Shown here piece after piece: positions 21,009 to 31,565 of a stretch of 64,000 nucleotides of DNA. Positions within the stretch are counted from its first letter, which is position 1. Every line of letters starts with the position of its first letter. This DNA comes from Odontocerum albicorne (taxonomy: Eukaryota; Arthropoda; Insecta; Trichoptera; Odontoceridae), in assembly GCA_949825065.1 (NCBI GenBank), contig OX463865.1:20383115-20447114 (forward strand), written 5' to 3'. The position numbers and the translations under genes were made by a program. The notes below the pieces were generated by a model, which was not told where the DNA came from, did no database searches, and worked only from the letters and a program-made list of their open reading frames with translations.

Positions 21009-21115
21009 CATTGTGGAGTTTTAAAGAAATTGTAATTTATTTTATCAAATACTGTTTATTCCACTCAATGAAACGATATAACTCTACCGGTTTCAAGGCT
21101 TTCATCTCATCATCA
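21009..21115. repeat. Palindromic element F, half copy
   Basis: One arm only: CATTGTGGAGTTTTAAAGAA through TCAAATACTGTTTATTCCAC and ACTCTACCGGTTTCAAGGCT, directly abutting the TTAA MITE. Confidence 0.75.
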
Positions 21116-21560
21116 GGGAGTACAAGTCTTGTTTATGTCATACGAATGAGTGAATTGCATAGCTCGAGATACACTATGTTGCAGTCATTGAGTCGAGAGA
21201 CAAAGAACGTATTTATAAGTAATAAACCAAAGTACTGTTATATAGGAATAATAATGCATTTTATTTTATATGCAGACATCCTCGATAGACTCGCGAGATA
21301 GCTGATGGTCAACACAAGAAGACACGGTGTCGCGTTGCATGCAACGACATGGATTGCAATTCAAGATATCATATGAAGATGCATCGTTCGCCTGTAATTG
21401 AGGCGTTAAACGAGACCAACGCGACGTGGCAGTGTAATGTGATACACTTGTGGGGATGCGGAAATATTTCACAGAGGCGCATTGATAATTAAGTCGTTTC
21501 GTTTTCATTAATTACAATCGTTATATCTAAAAATAATAGCCCGAGCGCTGCGTAATGCTG
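21116..21560. other. Unassigned spacer
   Basis: ORFs shorter than 100 codons on both strands without recognisable motifs. Confidence 0.35.
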
Positions 21561-21562
21561 TA

Positions 21563-21700
21563 GTATAGCATCTATGGAGATGAAATAATGCTTTCTGAAT
21601 TTTCAATGGAGATGAAAGAATGCTTTCTGTATTTTCAATGGAGATGAAAGAATGCTTTCTGAATTTTCAATGGAGATGAAATAATGCTTTCTGAGTTTTT
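21563..21700. repeat. Four-copy 40-bp tandem repeat
   Basis: Repeats of TGGAGATGAAANAATGCTTT with TCTGAATTTTCAA spacers. Confidence 0.85.
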
Positions 21701-21776
21701 ATGCCAACTTAAAAATATCCAAAACCATCTGAGACTGACTCGATGACATCGAAATCACTTCTTCTTCTTCCTAGTG

Positions 21777-22060
21777 TCATGTCAGGTCCCCCCCAACGTT
21801 GACTATCACCTGAGAGTAAGCATCTTTGTCCCCGGCAGCCCGAAAAAGATCCTCAACGCTCGTTATACCAGTCCAATCACGTATATTGCGGAGCCAGGAG
21901 ATTTGCCTCCTGCCAACACCTCTTCGGCCTTCTATCTTGCCTTGGATGATCAGGTACAGTAATTTGTACTTTGCTCCTCTAAGTACATGACCCAAATAGG
22001 ACACCTTTCGGATTTTAATATTAGTCAGCAACTCTCTATCAAATTTGGCTCTTTGACATC
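21777..22060 (-). pseudogene. RTE-like LINE, ORF C-terminus
   Basis: Minus frame IKIRKVSYLGHVLRGAKYKL, GRRGVGRRQISWLRNIRDWT and SQVIVNVGG: the same segment as 19450-19770 but uninterrupted for 84 codons. It is 5'-truncated and has no catalytic domain. Confidence 0.85.
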
Positions 22061-22403
22061 TTTGACATCACAAAACATTAAGGACAATATTTGGCCTCTG
22101 GAGTTGAGTAACCCCGCATCAACATGTAGGAAGGTTTTAATTCTGCAAAGCAACTTGCATCTCCTTCTACTAATGAGGCCATGTGTTTTCTGTACCTCAA
22201 TATCTATCCATAAAATTCCCACAAAATTATCAAATTATTATTTAATAATTTTAAAAAGATGACTGTAATTTATTATTACTACTGTTTTTTGTATCTTCAT
22301 GTTAGTTTAAGATAATGTTGTATTATTTGTCAATAATTTGAAGTACTTGTATAACCTGTCACATGTTCATTTGTATATAAAGACACTGCTGTGTCGTTAA
22401 TTA

Positions 22404-22928
22404 GTTTTGTTTTTCTGGACAACAACCGAGATATAAGGTTGTTGTCCAGAAAAACAAAACTTACCATTTATAAGACACTGTTACGACCTGTCCTCACATA
22501 TAGGCCTGAATGCTGGGTATTGAGTAAGATGGACGAATCTTCCCTTCTAATATTTGAAAGGAAAATACTCAGAAAAATATTCGGACCCATACAGGAAAAT
22601 GGATCTTGGGGAGTGAGATATAAGGAGGAGTTATACAGCATATACAAAGAGCCCAACATTATAAAATACATCAAAATTGGGAGGCTACGTTGGGCGGGGC
22701 ATGTAGCAAGAATGGGAGAAGAGAGAATGTTTAACAAGGTACTCTTTTCCAAGCCACAAGGAAGACGTAGCGTGGGTAGACCAAAGCTTAGGTGGATGGA
22801 TGGGGTGCAGAGTGATACAAGCGTGATTGGCATTAGGGGCTGGAGGAATGCATCCCAGGATAGGAGGGAATGGCGACGACTGCTGAGGAGACCAGGGCCC
22901 ACAATGAGATGTAGTGCCATTGATTGAT
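22404..22928 (+). mobile_element. Young RTE-like LINE insertion, 5'-truncated, 14-bp TSD
   Basis: Flanked by perfect direct repeats TGTGTCGTTAATTA (22390-22403 and 22929-22942). The body encodes LLSRKTKLTIYKTLLRPVL, the RLRWAGHVARMGEERM block, GRRSVGRPKLRWMDGV and DRREWRRLLRRPGP: the RTE C-terminal third, uninterrupted to its stop at 22925-22927. The first 24 bases (22404-22427) are an exact inverted copy of 22437-22460, forming a hairpin with a 9-base loop at the 5' junction. The 3' end is ATTGATTGAT. Confidence 0.9.
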
Positions 22929-22960
22929 TGTGTCGTTAATTAAATAAATAAATAAATCAC

Positions 22961-24170
22961 TGAACCGGATAATTATTTACGCGAATATGAATTTAGATTT
23001 TTTTTTATATCATATTCATGAACTGAGCTATTGAGAGCGCCACTCTTATCATCATCAATACACGGAATAAAAAACCTTATCAAATAGATTTTCCTGTATC
23101 AATATAATCCACAACTCGGTAAATAAATGGAAGATTACAATCCTTAATAAATGTTGTAAGTTTGACTTAGTCACTTCACAGGGAAGCATGAGTAACTTTG
23201 TTCATCTTATCATTGTGTGATATGTAGACTTAAGGAGGTATTTATTCTACTCTAGAAATTTGAAAAAAATCGTTTTTTTTTGCATATTCTTAAAGTTAAG
23301 ACCTTTAAGAATATGTTCTCAAAAGAAAAAAATTTTAATTCTCAATATTTACGAAGTTATAGCTATAAATGAGGCAGCAATTACGCCGCACCGGAATGAC
23401 TCGGACAATAATCTCAACACTTTAAAGGCGTTTTTCTCGAAACAACTTTTTTCGACCTGGTCGACATAAAATCTTAAATTCTATCCAACCGATTGCCTTC
23501 AAATTTAATATGAAACTTTGATACATATTTCTCTATCGTTCCTACCTTGAAAAATCCAAAATAATTTTTTCCTTTTTTTTTTTTGTAATTTGTGAAAAAG
23601 GGTAAAAAAATTATTCAGGTAGACGCCATTTTACGATTTTTTTTCTCTTTGGTACCAACTATAACGACATTACTTTTTATTAAGAAACTGTGTCCGATTT
23701 TTGTTTCAGATTTACGAAAGGGCTCCAATCATGTCGACCAGCTCACCCCCTTTTTTTTACGACAAGATAAACAGCTGATAACATCTTGATATTTTATTAC
23801 CAACTAAAAAAGCAATCATGTAACTTCCTTTATTTACTTCTCTATTTATTTAGTTGGTTGGATAAGATAAATACCTATTAATAAGTCTGCTAAGATTGTT
23901 TAACAATAAAGTGTGAAATAAATAATCAATATACAAAATAATTAAATATATAAATATATTTAGTGGAATAAAAAAGCAATTCATTATAAATATGTAAACA
24001 CAAAGAGTTCCACAAAGTTCAAGATTTAATTCAATAAAATACATTTCAATACAGTTGGTAAGGCCTGTATACGTCCCTGTCCCGACAGTGAATCACTGTG
24101 GTTTGATGGGCGACATCGCCTCACCTCGCCATCGTGCATCACGCAGCTTGCAATGGATCATATTATACTA
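22961..24170. other. AT-rich sequence, mostly unassigned
   Basis: No gene. 23855-24055 includes a LINE/SINE-type tail (TTGGTTGGATAAGATAAA...AATAAAGTGTGAAATAAATA) like 48860-48945. 23370-23640 is a stretch with mixed homopolymers and no ORF. Confidence 0.45.
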
Positions 24171-24657
24171 CAGGGTGTATCAAAAAAATGTATACACACT
24201 TTAACACATTGCCGTTTAGTTGAATTTGCTGCAGGAATTTTGTCATACCACGCGTTCGTGAAGAGTTGTCAGCAAGACGGTGCTCCTTGCCACTACCACC
24301 GTAGTGTGAGGGGCTTATCCTGATGAATATTTGTCTAACAGATAGACGGATTAGACGTCGAGGTAGCATGAAATACCCCCGTGATCTCTACACTTCACAA
24401 GCCAGTAAATTTTTTTTATGGACACTCATAAAATATAAAAATTAATGGCACTAAACTGGCAACAGTTAATGAATTGAAAGCAGCCATTGAAAGAGAATTC
24501 GCCCAAATACCAAAACAAATTATTCGTGATGTTTGCTATTCCCCGTTATTAGCAAGCAGTACATGGATCCGAACGGCCATCGATTTGAGCACTTGCGTTG
24601 ACTAAAAAATCTACATGTCTCTTATTTAATTTAGTTTTTAATCTTAGATATATTATG

Positions 24658-25948
24658 TTAGGTGTTAACATAAGTTGTGTCCGTTTTTTTCCAAATTTAA
24701 AAATGAGCACCAAAAGTAAAACAAAATAGTAAAAGGTTATACGTCATTCGAAAGAAAATTTTATGCTCTTCAAGATATTGTGTTTGCTTTTACGTTACAT
24801 ATATTATTTTATTTGATTACAAGTCTTCAAAATGGAATGTCAAGTAGACGAAAGTGAGCATTTTCGACACCTCCTTCTGTTCACGTTCAATCGAGAGAAT
24901 AAAGCTGCCAAAGCTGCTCGTGATATTTGCGAAGTGTACGGTGAAGATGCTATGAATGAAAGGACAGCTCGTCGATGGTTTTTGGGTTTCAAAGACGGTA
25001 ATTTCGACCTGAAAGACATGGAGCGTTCCGGACGACCAGTGGACTTCGATGAGGACCGCTTAAATTATATTATTAATGAAGATCCCCTTCAAACCACCGT
25101 AGAATTGGCTGAGCAGATTAATTGTAGTCACATGACTGTATACCGCCATCTTAAATCAATGGGAAAAGTCCAGAAGTTCGGCGCTTGGGTTCCACATGTT
25201 TTGAGTGAAAACAACAAAAGTTCGACAATTTCTGCTGGTTTGCTCGCGAGTCATCGAGCTACGCATGGCCACAAGAAAAGGTTTCTTTATCGCATTACTG
25301 TTGATGAAAAATGGTGCTCTTATGTGAATATGAAAAAACGGAAAGAATGGGTGAGTTATGGTCAACAAGCAACGCCCAGAGCGAAACAAGGTTTGCATCC
25401 GCGCAAGACGATGATTTGCATCTGGTGGGATTGGCAAGGCGTCATCCACTACGAAATACTTGAACGCAATCAGACAATCAACGCGGAGCTATACATTCTG
25501 CAAATACAGCGGCTCAACACTGCGATTCAACAAAAAAGGCCGGGTCGGCAATATAGCGTTATTCTGCAACACGATATCGCCCGCCCTCATATCGCCAACA
25601 TTACGAAAAATGTCATTCAAACGCTTGGTTGGAAAGTCCCGCCGCACCCTCCATATTCTCCAGACCTCACGCCGTCGGCTTTCCTCCTTTTCCGGTCGCT
25701 TTCGAACAATTTTCGCGGCGTTTTCTTCAATAATGACGTCGAATTGCGGACATGGTTGGACGAATTCCTCGAATCAAGACCGGATGGTTTTTATCGCACA
25801 GGCATTGAAAAACTTGTAGAAAGTTGGCAAGAAATTGTAAATAATGAAGGAGAATACAATATTGACTAATTTGTTGTAATTTTTTTTGTTGTGTCCTCTT
25901 GTTCTCTTAATTTTGAAAAAAACGGACACAACTTATGTTAACACCCAA
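24658..25948 (+). mobile_element. mariner element, 1291 bp, complete ends
   Basis: Inverted ends TTAGGTGTTAACATAAGTTG / TTGGGTGTTAACATAAGTTG, continuing TGTCCG. TA follows the right end; the left duplicate reads TG. Size and a single 345-codon ORF match canonical mariners. A rearranged relative is at 47229-47886. Confidence 0.92.
24832..25869 (+). CDS. mariner transposase, full-length ORF with third catalytic Asp replaced by Ala
   Basis: 345 residues, the usual mariner length; cut-and-paste DDE/D transposase acting at TA sites. Residues about 1-110 form the paired HTH region (ICEVYGEDAMNERTARRWF; HMTVYRHLKSMGK), followed by the WVPHVL linker motif. Catalytic positions: Asp158 in TVDEKWCSY; Asp248 in LQHDIARPH (the usual Asn after it is Ile). 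The third site, 35 residues later within SPDLTPSAFLLF, is Ala283 (GCT at 25678-25680) where mariners have Asp (PSD). The frame is otherwise unbroken. With this residue missing, strand transfer should be abolished, so the copy is predicted inactive though possibly still able to bind its ends. Confidence 0.93.
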   Translation: MECQVDESEHFRHLLLFTFNRENKAAKAARDICEVYGEDAMNERTARRWFLGFKDGNFDLKDMERSGRPVDFDEDRLNYIINEDPLQTTVELAEQINCSHMTVYRHLKSMGKVQKFGAWVPHVLSENNKSSTISAGLLASHRATHGHKKRFLYRITVDEKWCSYVNMKKRKEWVSYGQQATPRAKQGLHPRKTMICIWWDWQGVIHYEILERNQTINAELYILQIQRLNTAIQQKRPGRQYSVILQHDIARPHIANITKNVIQTLGWKVPPHPPYSPDLTPSAFLLFRSLSNNFRGVFFNNDVELRTWLDEFLESRPDGFYRTGIEKLVESWQEIVNNEGEYNID

Positions 25949-26012
25949 TACCTTAATAAATACTGAATTTAAAATCGTTCAAAGTGTGTATAAATTTTTT
26001 TCGGACGCCCTG

Positions 26013-26690
26013 TTTACAGCTCCGGTACAAGAGGCAACTTCGCACTCCGCTTCAAGCAATCGAAGCTGCACGTGAATTAACAGGAAAGAGAATATATTGA
26101 TACATCATCATCTTGACTGCCAACGTGGCGTGATGGTGATGGTGCTGGTGGTGGCGTTGATAATAATAATCATAAAAAAGGACAATTTATAAAGCGTTAT
26201 GAATTGTCCTTTTATCATTATTATTTGTTATTGAAACAGGAGTTTGAGTGTTCGTCTTTCATGAGAGATAACTTATAGCAATGGTTTGTGTGATCTCTTG
26301 AGTGTGGTGTGATTTCGGTGATTATTTGACGGGACACTTATGGGTGGGCCTTTTGGTATATCTGCAATGATGAAGTATGCATGGTTTGATTCGCGTGATA
26401 CATACTGTTGAGTATCACTGTTGATACAAGACTGGCAAAAATCGCTAAGACTGAAAACCTTAGCAGCAGGAGATTACCAGGAAGGCCGCCGAAAAGGTGG
26501 AAGGACAGCTGGACGTCATCATTCCAGGATAGCCCACCGTCACAAACAGGTCATATGACCTAGACCAAGAGTAAGAATAAGAAGACTGTTGATTAAGTTG
26601 TTGAAAGTTTGTCAACAAGGTGGTTTATATAATCAACAGTCGAAAAAAAAATTGTATGTTATATGTCATTAGTAATATGCCGGTGTGGCC
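26013..26690. other. Spacer with an inverted repeat
   Basis: 26155-26225 is a hairpin-forming pair (ATAAAAAAGGACAATT against AATTGTCCTTTTAT) made of the terminal motif also seen at 28330 and 34335. 26230-26340 has a LINE scrap (CTCTTGAGTGTGGTGTG) shared with 52480. The remainder is unassigned. Confidence 0.5.
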
Positions 26691-26830
26691 GGTGAGTTTG
26701 CTGGTATGCAACGGCTCACTCACTTTAAACAAACTACATTGCACAGTTTCGCTTTCCAACAGACTGACATTGGAGTGGCGAGGTGATCCTCGACTACAAG
26801 GCCCGGCAATGACGACGACGATGTCATCAG
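26690..26830 (-). repeat. Interspersed SINE-like repeat C, copy 2
   Basis: Inverted relative to 32885-33020 and 10655-10930 (GTTTCGCTTTCCAAC, GACGACGACG blocks). Confidence 0.6.
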
Positions 26831-26834
26831 TAAG

Positions 26835-26965
26835 ATACAGCCAATAGCCTAGTTTACTGGGTACGACAAATGAAAGGCAACAAACCCAGATCCATATAAA
26901 TTGTGGGTCCATATAAAGTGCCTGTTGCTTTTTTATAAATAATGTATATATAATATTTATTATCA
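26835..26965 (+). repeat. Interspersed repeat X, copy 2
   Basis: GCCTAGTTTACTGGGTACGA and ATGAAAGGCAACAAACCCAG as in copies 1 and 3. Confidence 0.7.
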
Positions 26966-27049
26966 AGTATAAATAAACAAAAAAAATCTACGTTCACGTT
27001 TCATTCATATGCACCGCTTAAATATACCATTTTTTGGTTACTTAGAACA

Positions 27050-27378
27050 CAGAAAGTGCCCTTTAAATTTCTATTTGTATTTGCCTTCTAATGCTTCTCG
27101 TATGTGCCCAAGTGCCCGAGATAGGTGTGGGTGGAGGCGAAGCAATGTAAAAGAACAAGAGACGTTTCTCTCGATCCGAGGGCACCAGGCCGAAGGGATA
27201 CGACGGGCGGGTACAGTTAGGCGCTGCGGAACCTGTTCCAGACACCCACGCCAGTCACAATATTTCTGTGTCCATCGCTGCAACAACAGCAGCTGGCTAC
27301 GTGATGGTAGATCCATTCGTTACAACAACGAAATACGCATCTGCGATGTTCGAGAACAACGAAACTAAATATACGTAA
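27050..27378 (+). other. GC-richer segment with a 75-codon frame, identity unknown
   Basis: The plus frame 27151-27378 encodes GYDGRVQLGAAEPVPDTHAS, SVSIAATTAAGYVMVDPFVT and then FENNETKYT before a stop. The codon pattern looks more protein-like than the competing longer frames at 27009-27368. It could be a terminal exon fragment or a captured coding piece. No family recognised. Confidence 0.3.
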
Positions 27379-27780
27379 AACACGCCGTATGAATGAAGAA
27401 AAACTAAAAAAATTAATATATAGTGCAACAATGAGTAGAAGGGGTTTGACAAGAAGACCAAGGAAAGTATAGTTAGTCAAACGAAAATGTTGAAAGAAAT
27501 CTTAGAAGTTGTATGACACGTGTATGGATGTAGCAGAGACTAAAGATGTGTGCAGAAAGGAAAGTTTGGCGTTATGTCCTCTCCTACTGCGACAGAGAAA
27601 TGAAGTGATGATATGTATATACCGTCACGCCGTATCAAAGAAAGTATGGCTGAATCAAGTGAGTGGTATTTTGGAAGAGGGAAACGTAGAAATTGTATGA
27701 GCAGATATATGGATGTGGGCGAGGCTTAGGGTGTTTGCAAATAGGAAAGTCTGACGCTCTGTCCTCTCTGCCTACGAATC
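27379..27780 (+). pseudogene. RTE-like LINE end with internal duplication
   Basis: RRMNEEKLKKLIYSATMSRR, then the downstream ERMYGCSRD-like segment, appear twice (27470-27600, 27640-27775), with the 3'-UTR signature CCTCTCTGCCTAC. Stops are present. Confidence 0.65.
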
Positions 27781-28329
27781 ATCGATGAATGCTAGCTTTT
27801 CGTTGATTTTTCATCGATAGAATAGTCATTCGCCGGTATCAGTTTATATGGGATTAAGTGGAAGAAACAGTTATTGTGAAAAAAAAATTCTTACGAAGGA
27901 CTGTTTTTGCGAAGAACCCCTCTTACGAAAAATTGTTTTCGCAGATAAACATCAGCATTTAAAAAAACAAGTCTGCTACAAAAAAAAATACAGATAAATC
28001 AACACCAATAATTAATATTGGCGCCAGACTCAAACGATCTTCGATTTTCGGGTAAAACGAGTCTTAAAATGTATGCAAAATTTAAACCGCACTGCATGGT
28101 GTACCTGTATGTTCCAACGATTTTGCCCGCAGTTATGGAATGTGGTTAATTCGTGTGAGGTTACCAGTTAACTGCACCTTGGCGAATGCATTTTGGTCGT
28201 AGCGCGCGTTTGCCTGGATTTCGCTGCAGTACGCACTAAATAAATCGGTCCCGTTATATTGTTTGATTTTTAACCATAGGACTTATCGACCGGCGATCGA
28301 AAAAACCTCAAGATGTATCATCACTCTCT
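27781..28329. other. Unassigned spacer
   Basis: No ORF or repeat recognised. Confidence 0.4.
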
Positions 28330-28545
28330 GTAGGAATAATAATAATAAAAGGAAAATTTATATAACGCCGTTTAGAGAGCAGATTTTCCTCAAGGGCGCT
28401 CTAACTCAGGATTCGAACCCACTCATAAATTTTGATAAAACCTATTTAAAATTTGAGTGCTTCCTAAAGCCGCACATGCCACCCATATCTCTAATACTAG
28501 GAGGCAGACCATTTCACGCCACAGAACTAGCAACAGCAAAATAAC
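28330..28545 (-). repeat. Dispersed repeat D (possible tRNA-derived SINE), copy 1
   Basis: AATAATAATAATAAAAGGA...CGCCGTTTAGAG followed by GGATTCGAACCCACTC, the reverse complement of a B box. Also shares CACATGCCACCCATATCT and AGGAGGCAGACCATT with 34335-34760. Confidence 0.6.
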
Positions 28546-28839
28546 TATAATATGTATTAATTTGGAACACAAAACATTAGATGAAGAAGAAATCGACTTT
28601 AGAGATTTACTTCTCCGAAGGAACATCCCTCAGACACAGTTTCGAAAGATGCAATGGAGACATCCCATTACAAGGGTCTTGACAACAAAAAAAAAAACAA
28701 AGTTTGAAATCAATTTGTTCGCGACACTTGTGGCAGTGTAGACTTTTTAGAAGGGGCCAATATTCTTGAGAAACTTCAGTAATACCAACAATGGAATATG
28801 TAAAGCTAGGGTGAAAAGAAAAACTGGAATGGAAGTTTC

Positions 28840-30045
28840 CTGAATTACTTCAACGCGTCATAACAGGTGACGAAACGTGGTTGTATGACTATGACATCGA
28901 AACAAGCGCCCAATGGAAGTTTCCTGAAGAACCAAGACCGAAAAAAGCACGCCAAGTTGCATCATATGTCAAAGTTTTCCTAACTGTTTTCTTCGATTTC
29001 AACGGCAAAGTCCACTTTGAATTTTTACCGCTAGGCCGTACGATTAATAAGGAGTATAATATTGAGGTTTAACGCCATTTGCGTGAGGCTATTCGAAGAA
29101 AACGATCATAATTGTGGACAAACAACTACTGGATTTTGAACCACGATAATGAACCGGCTGATACTTCATTACTAATTCGTGAATTTTTTGTCAAAACCAA
29201 CACTGTCGTTATGCCACAGCCACCATATTCACCAGATATGTGACTTTTTTCTGTTCTCGCAGATAAAAAGGACATTGAAACGACAACGTTTTGCGACCAT
29301 AGAGGAGATATACAGGGTCTTTCAAATTGAGCGGTTTTTTAATTCTTGGATAAAACACAGATGGCGTCGCGAACTTGCTTGGGTCTTATGACATGTGAGA
29401 AGTGTAATGTATGGCATTTATAAAAATGGAGTCGTATACAATATAACAAAGCGTTCAAATTGAGAATTATTGTATCTATTGTAATCTCCGGATTGGCCAC
29501 CAAGATCATGTGATCTGACACCGTTGGACTATTTTCTCTGGGGTTACGTGAAAAGCCAGGTCTAAAAGAATGACCTCCGATCAATTCTTGAGCTGAAGGA
29601 CGATTCTATTATTTGCGTTATTGGTGAGTTAGAACCGCAATTATGCCAAAATGTCATCGATTTTTTTTACAAAAGAGTGGACATCTGTGGAGCTGCAAGA
29701 GGTGGACATTTGGCGGATATTGTTTATTGCGTTTAAATGTCATACATACATTATACTTCAATGACCAATCAAAAGTTTTTTGAAATCAAAGCAAATTGTG
29801 TTTTATTCAAGTTTTAAAAATTTTTTTATTAAAAAAACCGCTCAATTTGAAAGACCGTAGATATACTCGTAGTTGGGTAAGCTAAATACTATCCCAAAAA
29901 ATGCGTTCCACAAGTGTTTTGCGGATGGGAAAAAACGTTGACAAAAGAGTATTTTATCATATGGTGACTACTTTGAAGGGGACAATATTAATATTAATTA
30001 TAAAAATGAAAATTCTCGTTATATTCTGATCAAACCTATATATAA
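28840..30045 (+). pseudogene. mariner-like transposase fossil, split by a Tc1-like element
   Basis: The frame reads LQRVITGDETWLYDYD (first Asp), PEEPRPKKARQVASYVKVFL, WILNHDNEPAD (second Asp; usual HDNAPAH), then PQPPYSPD with a frame break to CDFFLFSQIKRTLKRQRFAT. After the inserted element (29313-29857) the C-terminus continues at about 29880 (CFADGKKR...GDYFEGDNINI). N-terminal part absent. Confidence 0.85.
29313..29857 (+). mobile_element. Tc1/mariner-like element, internally deleted, inserted in the mariner fossil
   Basis: 545 bp with inverted ends GGTCTTTCAAATTGAGCGG and TA duplications (29311-29312, 29858-29859). It keeps the transposase end: WPPRSCDLTPLDYFLWGYVK, then ICGAARGGHLADIVYCV, with stops. 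The N-terminal two-thirds are deleted. Confidence 0.9.
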
Positions 30046-30365
30046 CTCAATAAAATGTTTCAGGGAAAATTCCAAAGTTTGCTACCTCTGGCTTGTGTTA
30101 CAGTAATGCAGTTCAATTCAGTTCACAAGAAACGCCGCTATGCACTACAATGCACTCGCGAATTGATTACTCCTATAACGGCGGCTGTTGATGCTAAATC
30201 CGGCGCAGAAGATGCATTCACCTCGCCGTGGAAGACAAAGGCAGAAGACAACAGAAGCAGCTACAGTTGTTGGAACTAACCCGCGGCGGCGGTGAATGGA
30301 ACATGCATCATTGAGCCGTCACGATATTGGACTCAGCTCGATAGTAACAAATTAAGAGCGAGATA
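30046..30365. other. Unassigned, GC-richer around 30110-30300
   Basis: A 74-codon plus frame (30055-30279) without recognisable motif. Confidence 0.35.
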
Positions 30366-30367
30366 AT

Positions 30368-30474
30368 TTGTTTAGTGTGAAGTGTTATTAAGCAAGGGTG
30401 TGTTTAGTGTGAGGTGTTATTAAGCAAGGGTGTGTTTAGTGTGAGGTGTTATTAAGCAAGGGTGTGTGGTTTTT
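30368..30474. repeat. Three-copy 32-bp tandem repeat
   Basis: GTTTAGTGTGARGTGTTATT plus AAGCAAGGGTGT, three times. Confidence 0.9.
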
Positions 30475-30554
30475 ACGCGTAAATAATGACGATAAAATTG
30501 TATAAATTAATAAGTGGTATCGAGTTATTACGAGTATAATACATCATATACTAC

Positions 30555-30849
30555 TACCTTGATCAAAAAGTTTTAGGACTTGATTAATAAAATCGAAAAT
30601 ACAAGTTTATTCATCAAAATTGATATGGTCCCATTCAAAGTACTCCCCATCGACTGCAACGCACTTACGCCAGCGCTCGATCCAATCCTCGAAACACCGC
30701 TGGTACTCAATTTTCGGTATGTCCATCAGAGCCGTCTTTGATTTTTTCATGACACCCTTTCGGGTGCTGTACGCGTTCCGCGAAGCGGTTTTTTAAGTCG
30801 GTTGAACAGGAAAAAGTCGCAGGGAGCCAGATCAGGTGAATTCAAAGCC
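30555..30849 (-). pseudogene. mariner-like transposase C-terminal fossil
   Basis: The minus strand encodes SPDLAPCDFFLFN, then FRGLDRALA- and CVAVDGEYFEWD-like pieces in shifting frames, with a terminal CTTGATCAAAAAGTTTTAGG at the 3' end. It is a different subfamily from the other mariners here. Confidence 0.75.
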
Positions 30850-31250
30850 GAAGTTATCCGATTATGGCCGACAGTCTCTTTCTTAAGCTCGATGTGTATT
30901 ACTTACCGCCGGGTACTGTACATACAGTACCCGGCAGTAAGTTATACACATCGTTTGTAGAGCGTCGTCTCTGTCATTCATACACGTGTTCCGTCGCGAT
31001 TTGTCAGTCGTTACCGGGCCGGACTGTTAGCGCATCGTGCGACAGAGACGACGCTCTACAAACGATGTGTATTATTTACCGCCGGGTACTATACATAAAT
31101 ACATTCCGTACCGGACCGGACTGTTAGCGCATCGTGCGACAGAGACGATGCTCTACAAACGATGTGTATTATACTTACCGCCGGGTACTTGTATGTATGT
31201 ATTATATGTATGCCCGATGTATATTACTTACCGCCGGGTACTGTACCAAC
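30850..31250. mobile_element. Cluster of TA-flanked MITEs, family M
   Basis: One complete copy at 30925-31091 (167 bp) has inverted arms of about 52 bp (CAGTACCCGGCRGTAAGT...GAGCGTCGTCTCTGTC) and TA on both sides. Partial arms lie before it (30850-30919) and after it (31097-31195, 31210-31245). Short ORFs over the cluster are artefacts of the arms. Confidence 0.8.
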
Positions 31251-31254
31251 TATG

Positions 31255-31565
31255 ATGTATGGTAATGAAACGTGGACGTAGAAAAAAATGAAAGGATAAA
31301 AACGAAAGGAAAAAAATGAAAGGTGACAATTTATGACAGAATAGAGTGAAGTGATTAAGAATGAACGTGAACTAAAAATCGATGTTTTGAGGAAGATGGA
31401 GAAAAGCACTCTGATATGGTTTGGGCACTTGGAACGAATGAATGAAGAAAAGCTAGCAAAACAAATATGTTATATAGTGCGAATGTGAATGGAAGACCAA
31501 AGAAAGAATGGTTGGATCAAGTGAGTGATATGTTGAAAGAAAATGTAAGAAGTACGAAAACTCGT
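31255..31565 (+). pseudogene. RTE-like LINE, C-terminal fragment
   Basis: YGNETWT, then MEKSTLIWFGHLERMNEEKL and AKQIYSANVNGRPKKEWLDQ, QVSDMLKENV: the RTE C-terminal RWxGHxxRM...GRPxxxWLDQV block, with early breaks. Confidence 0.85.

Larger units (their letters stand above)
24171..26012 (+). mobile_element. Decayed Tc1/mariner-like element, host of a nested mariner
   Basis: Inverted ends CAGGGTGTATCAAAAAAATG / CAGGGCGTCCGAAAAAAATT, left one preceded by TA. Between 24255 and 24610 lie transposase scraps in shifting frames: QQDGAPCHYHRSVRG (second catalytic Asp block), NFFLW, and a late NGHRFEHLR motif. The younger mariner at 24658-25948 sits close to its 3' side. Confidence 0.75.
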
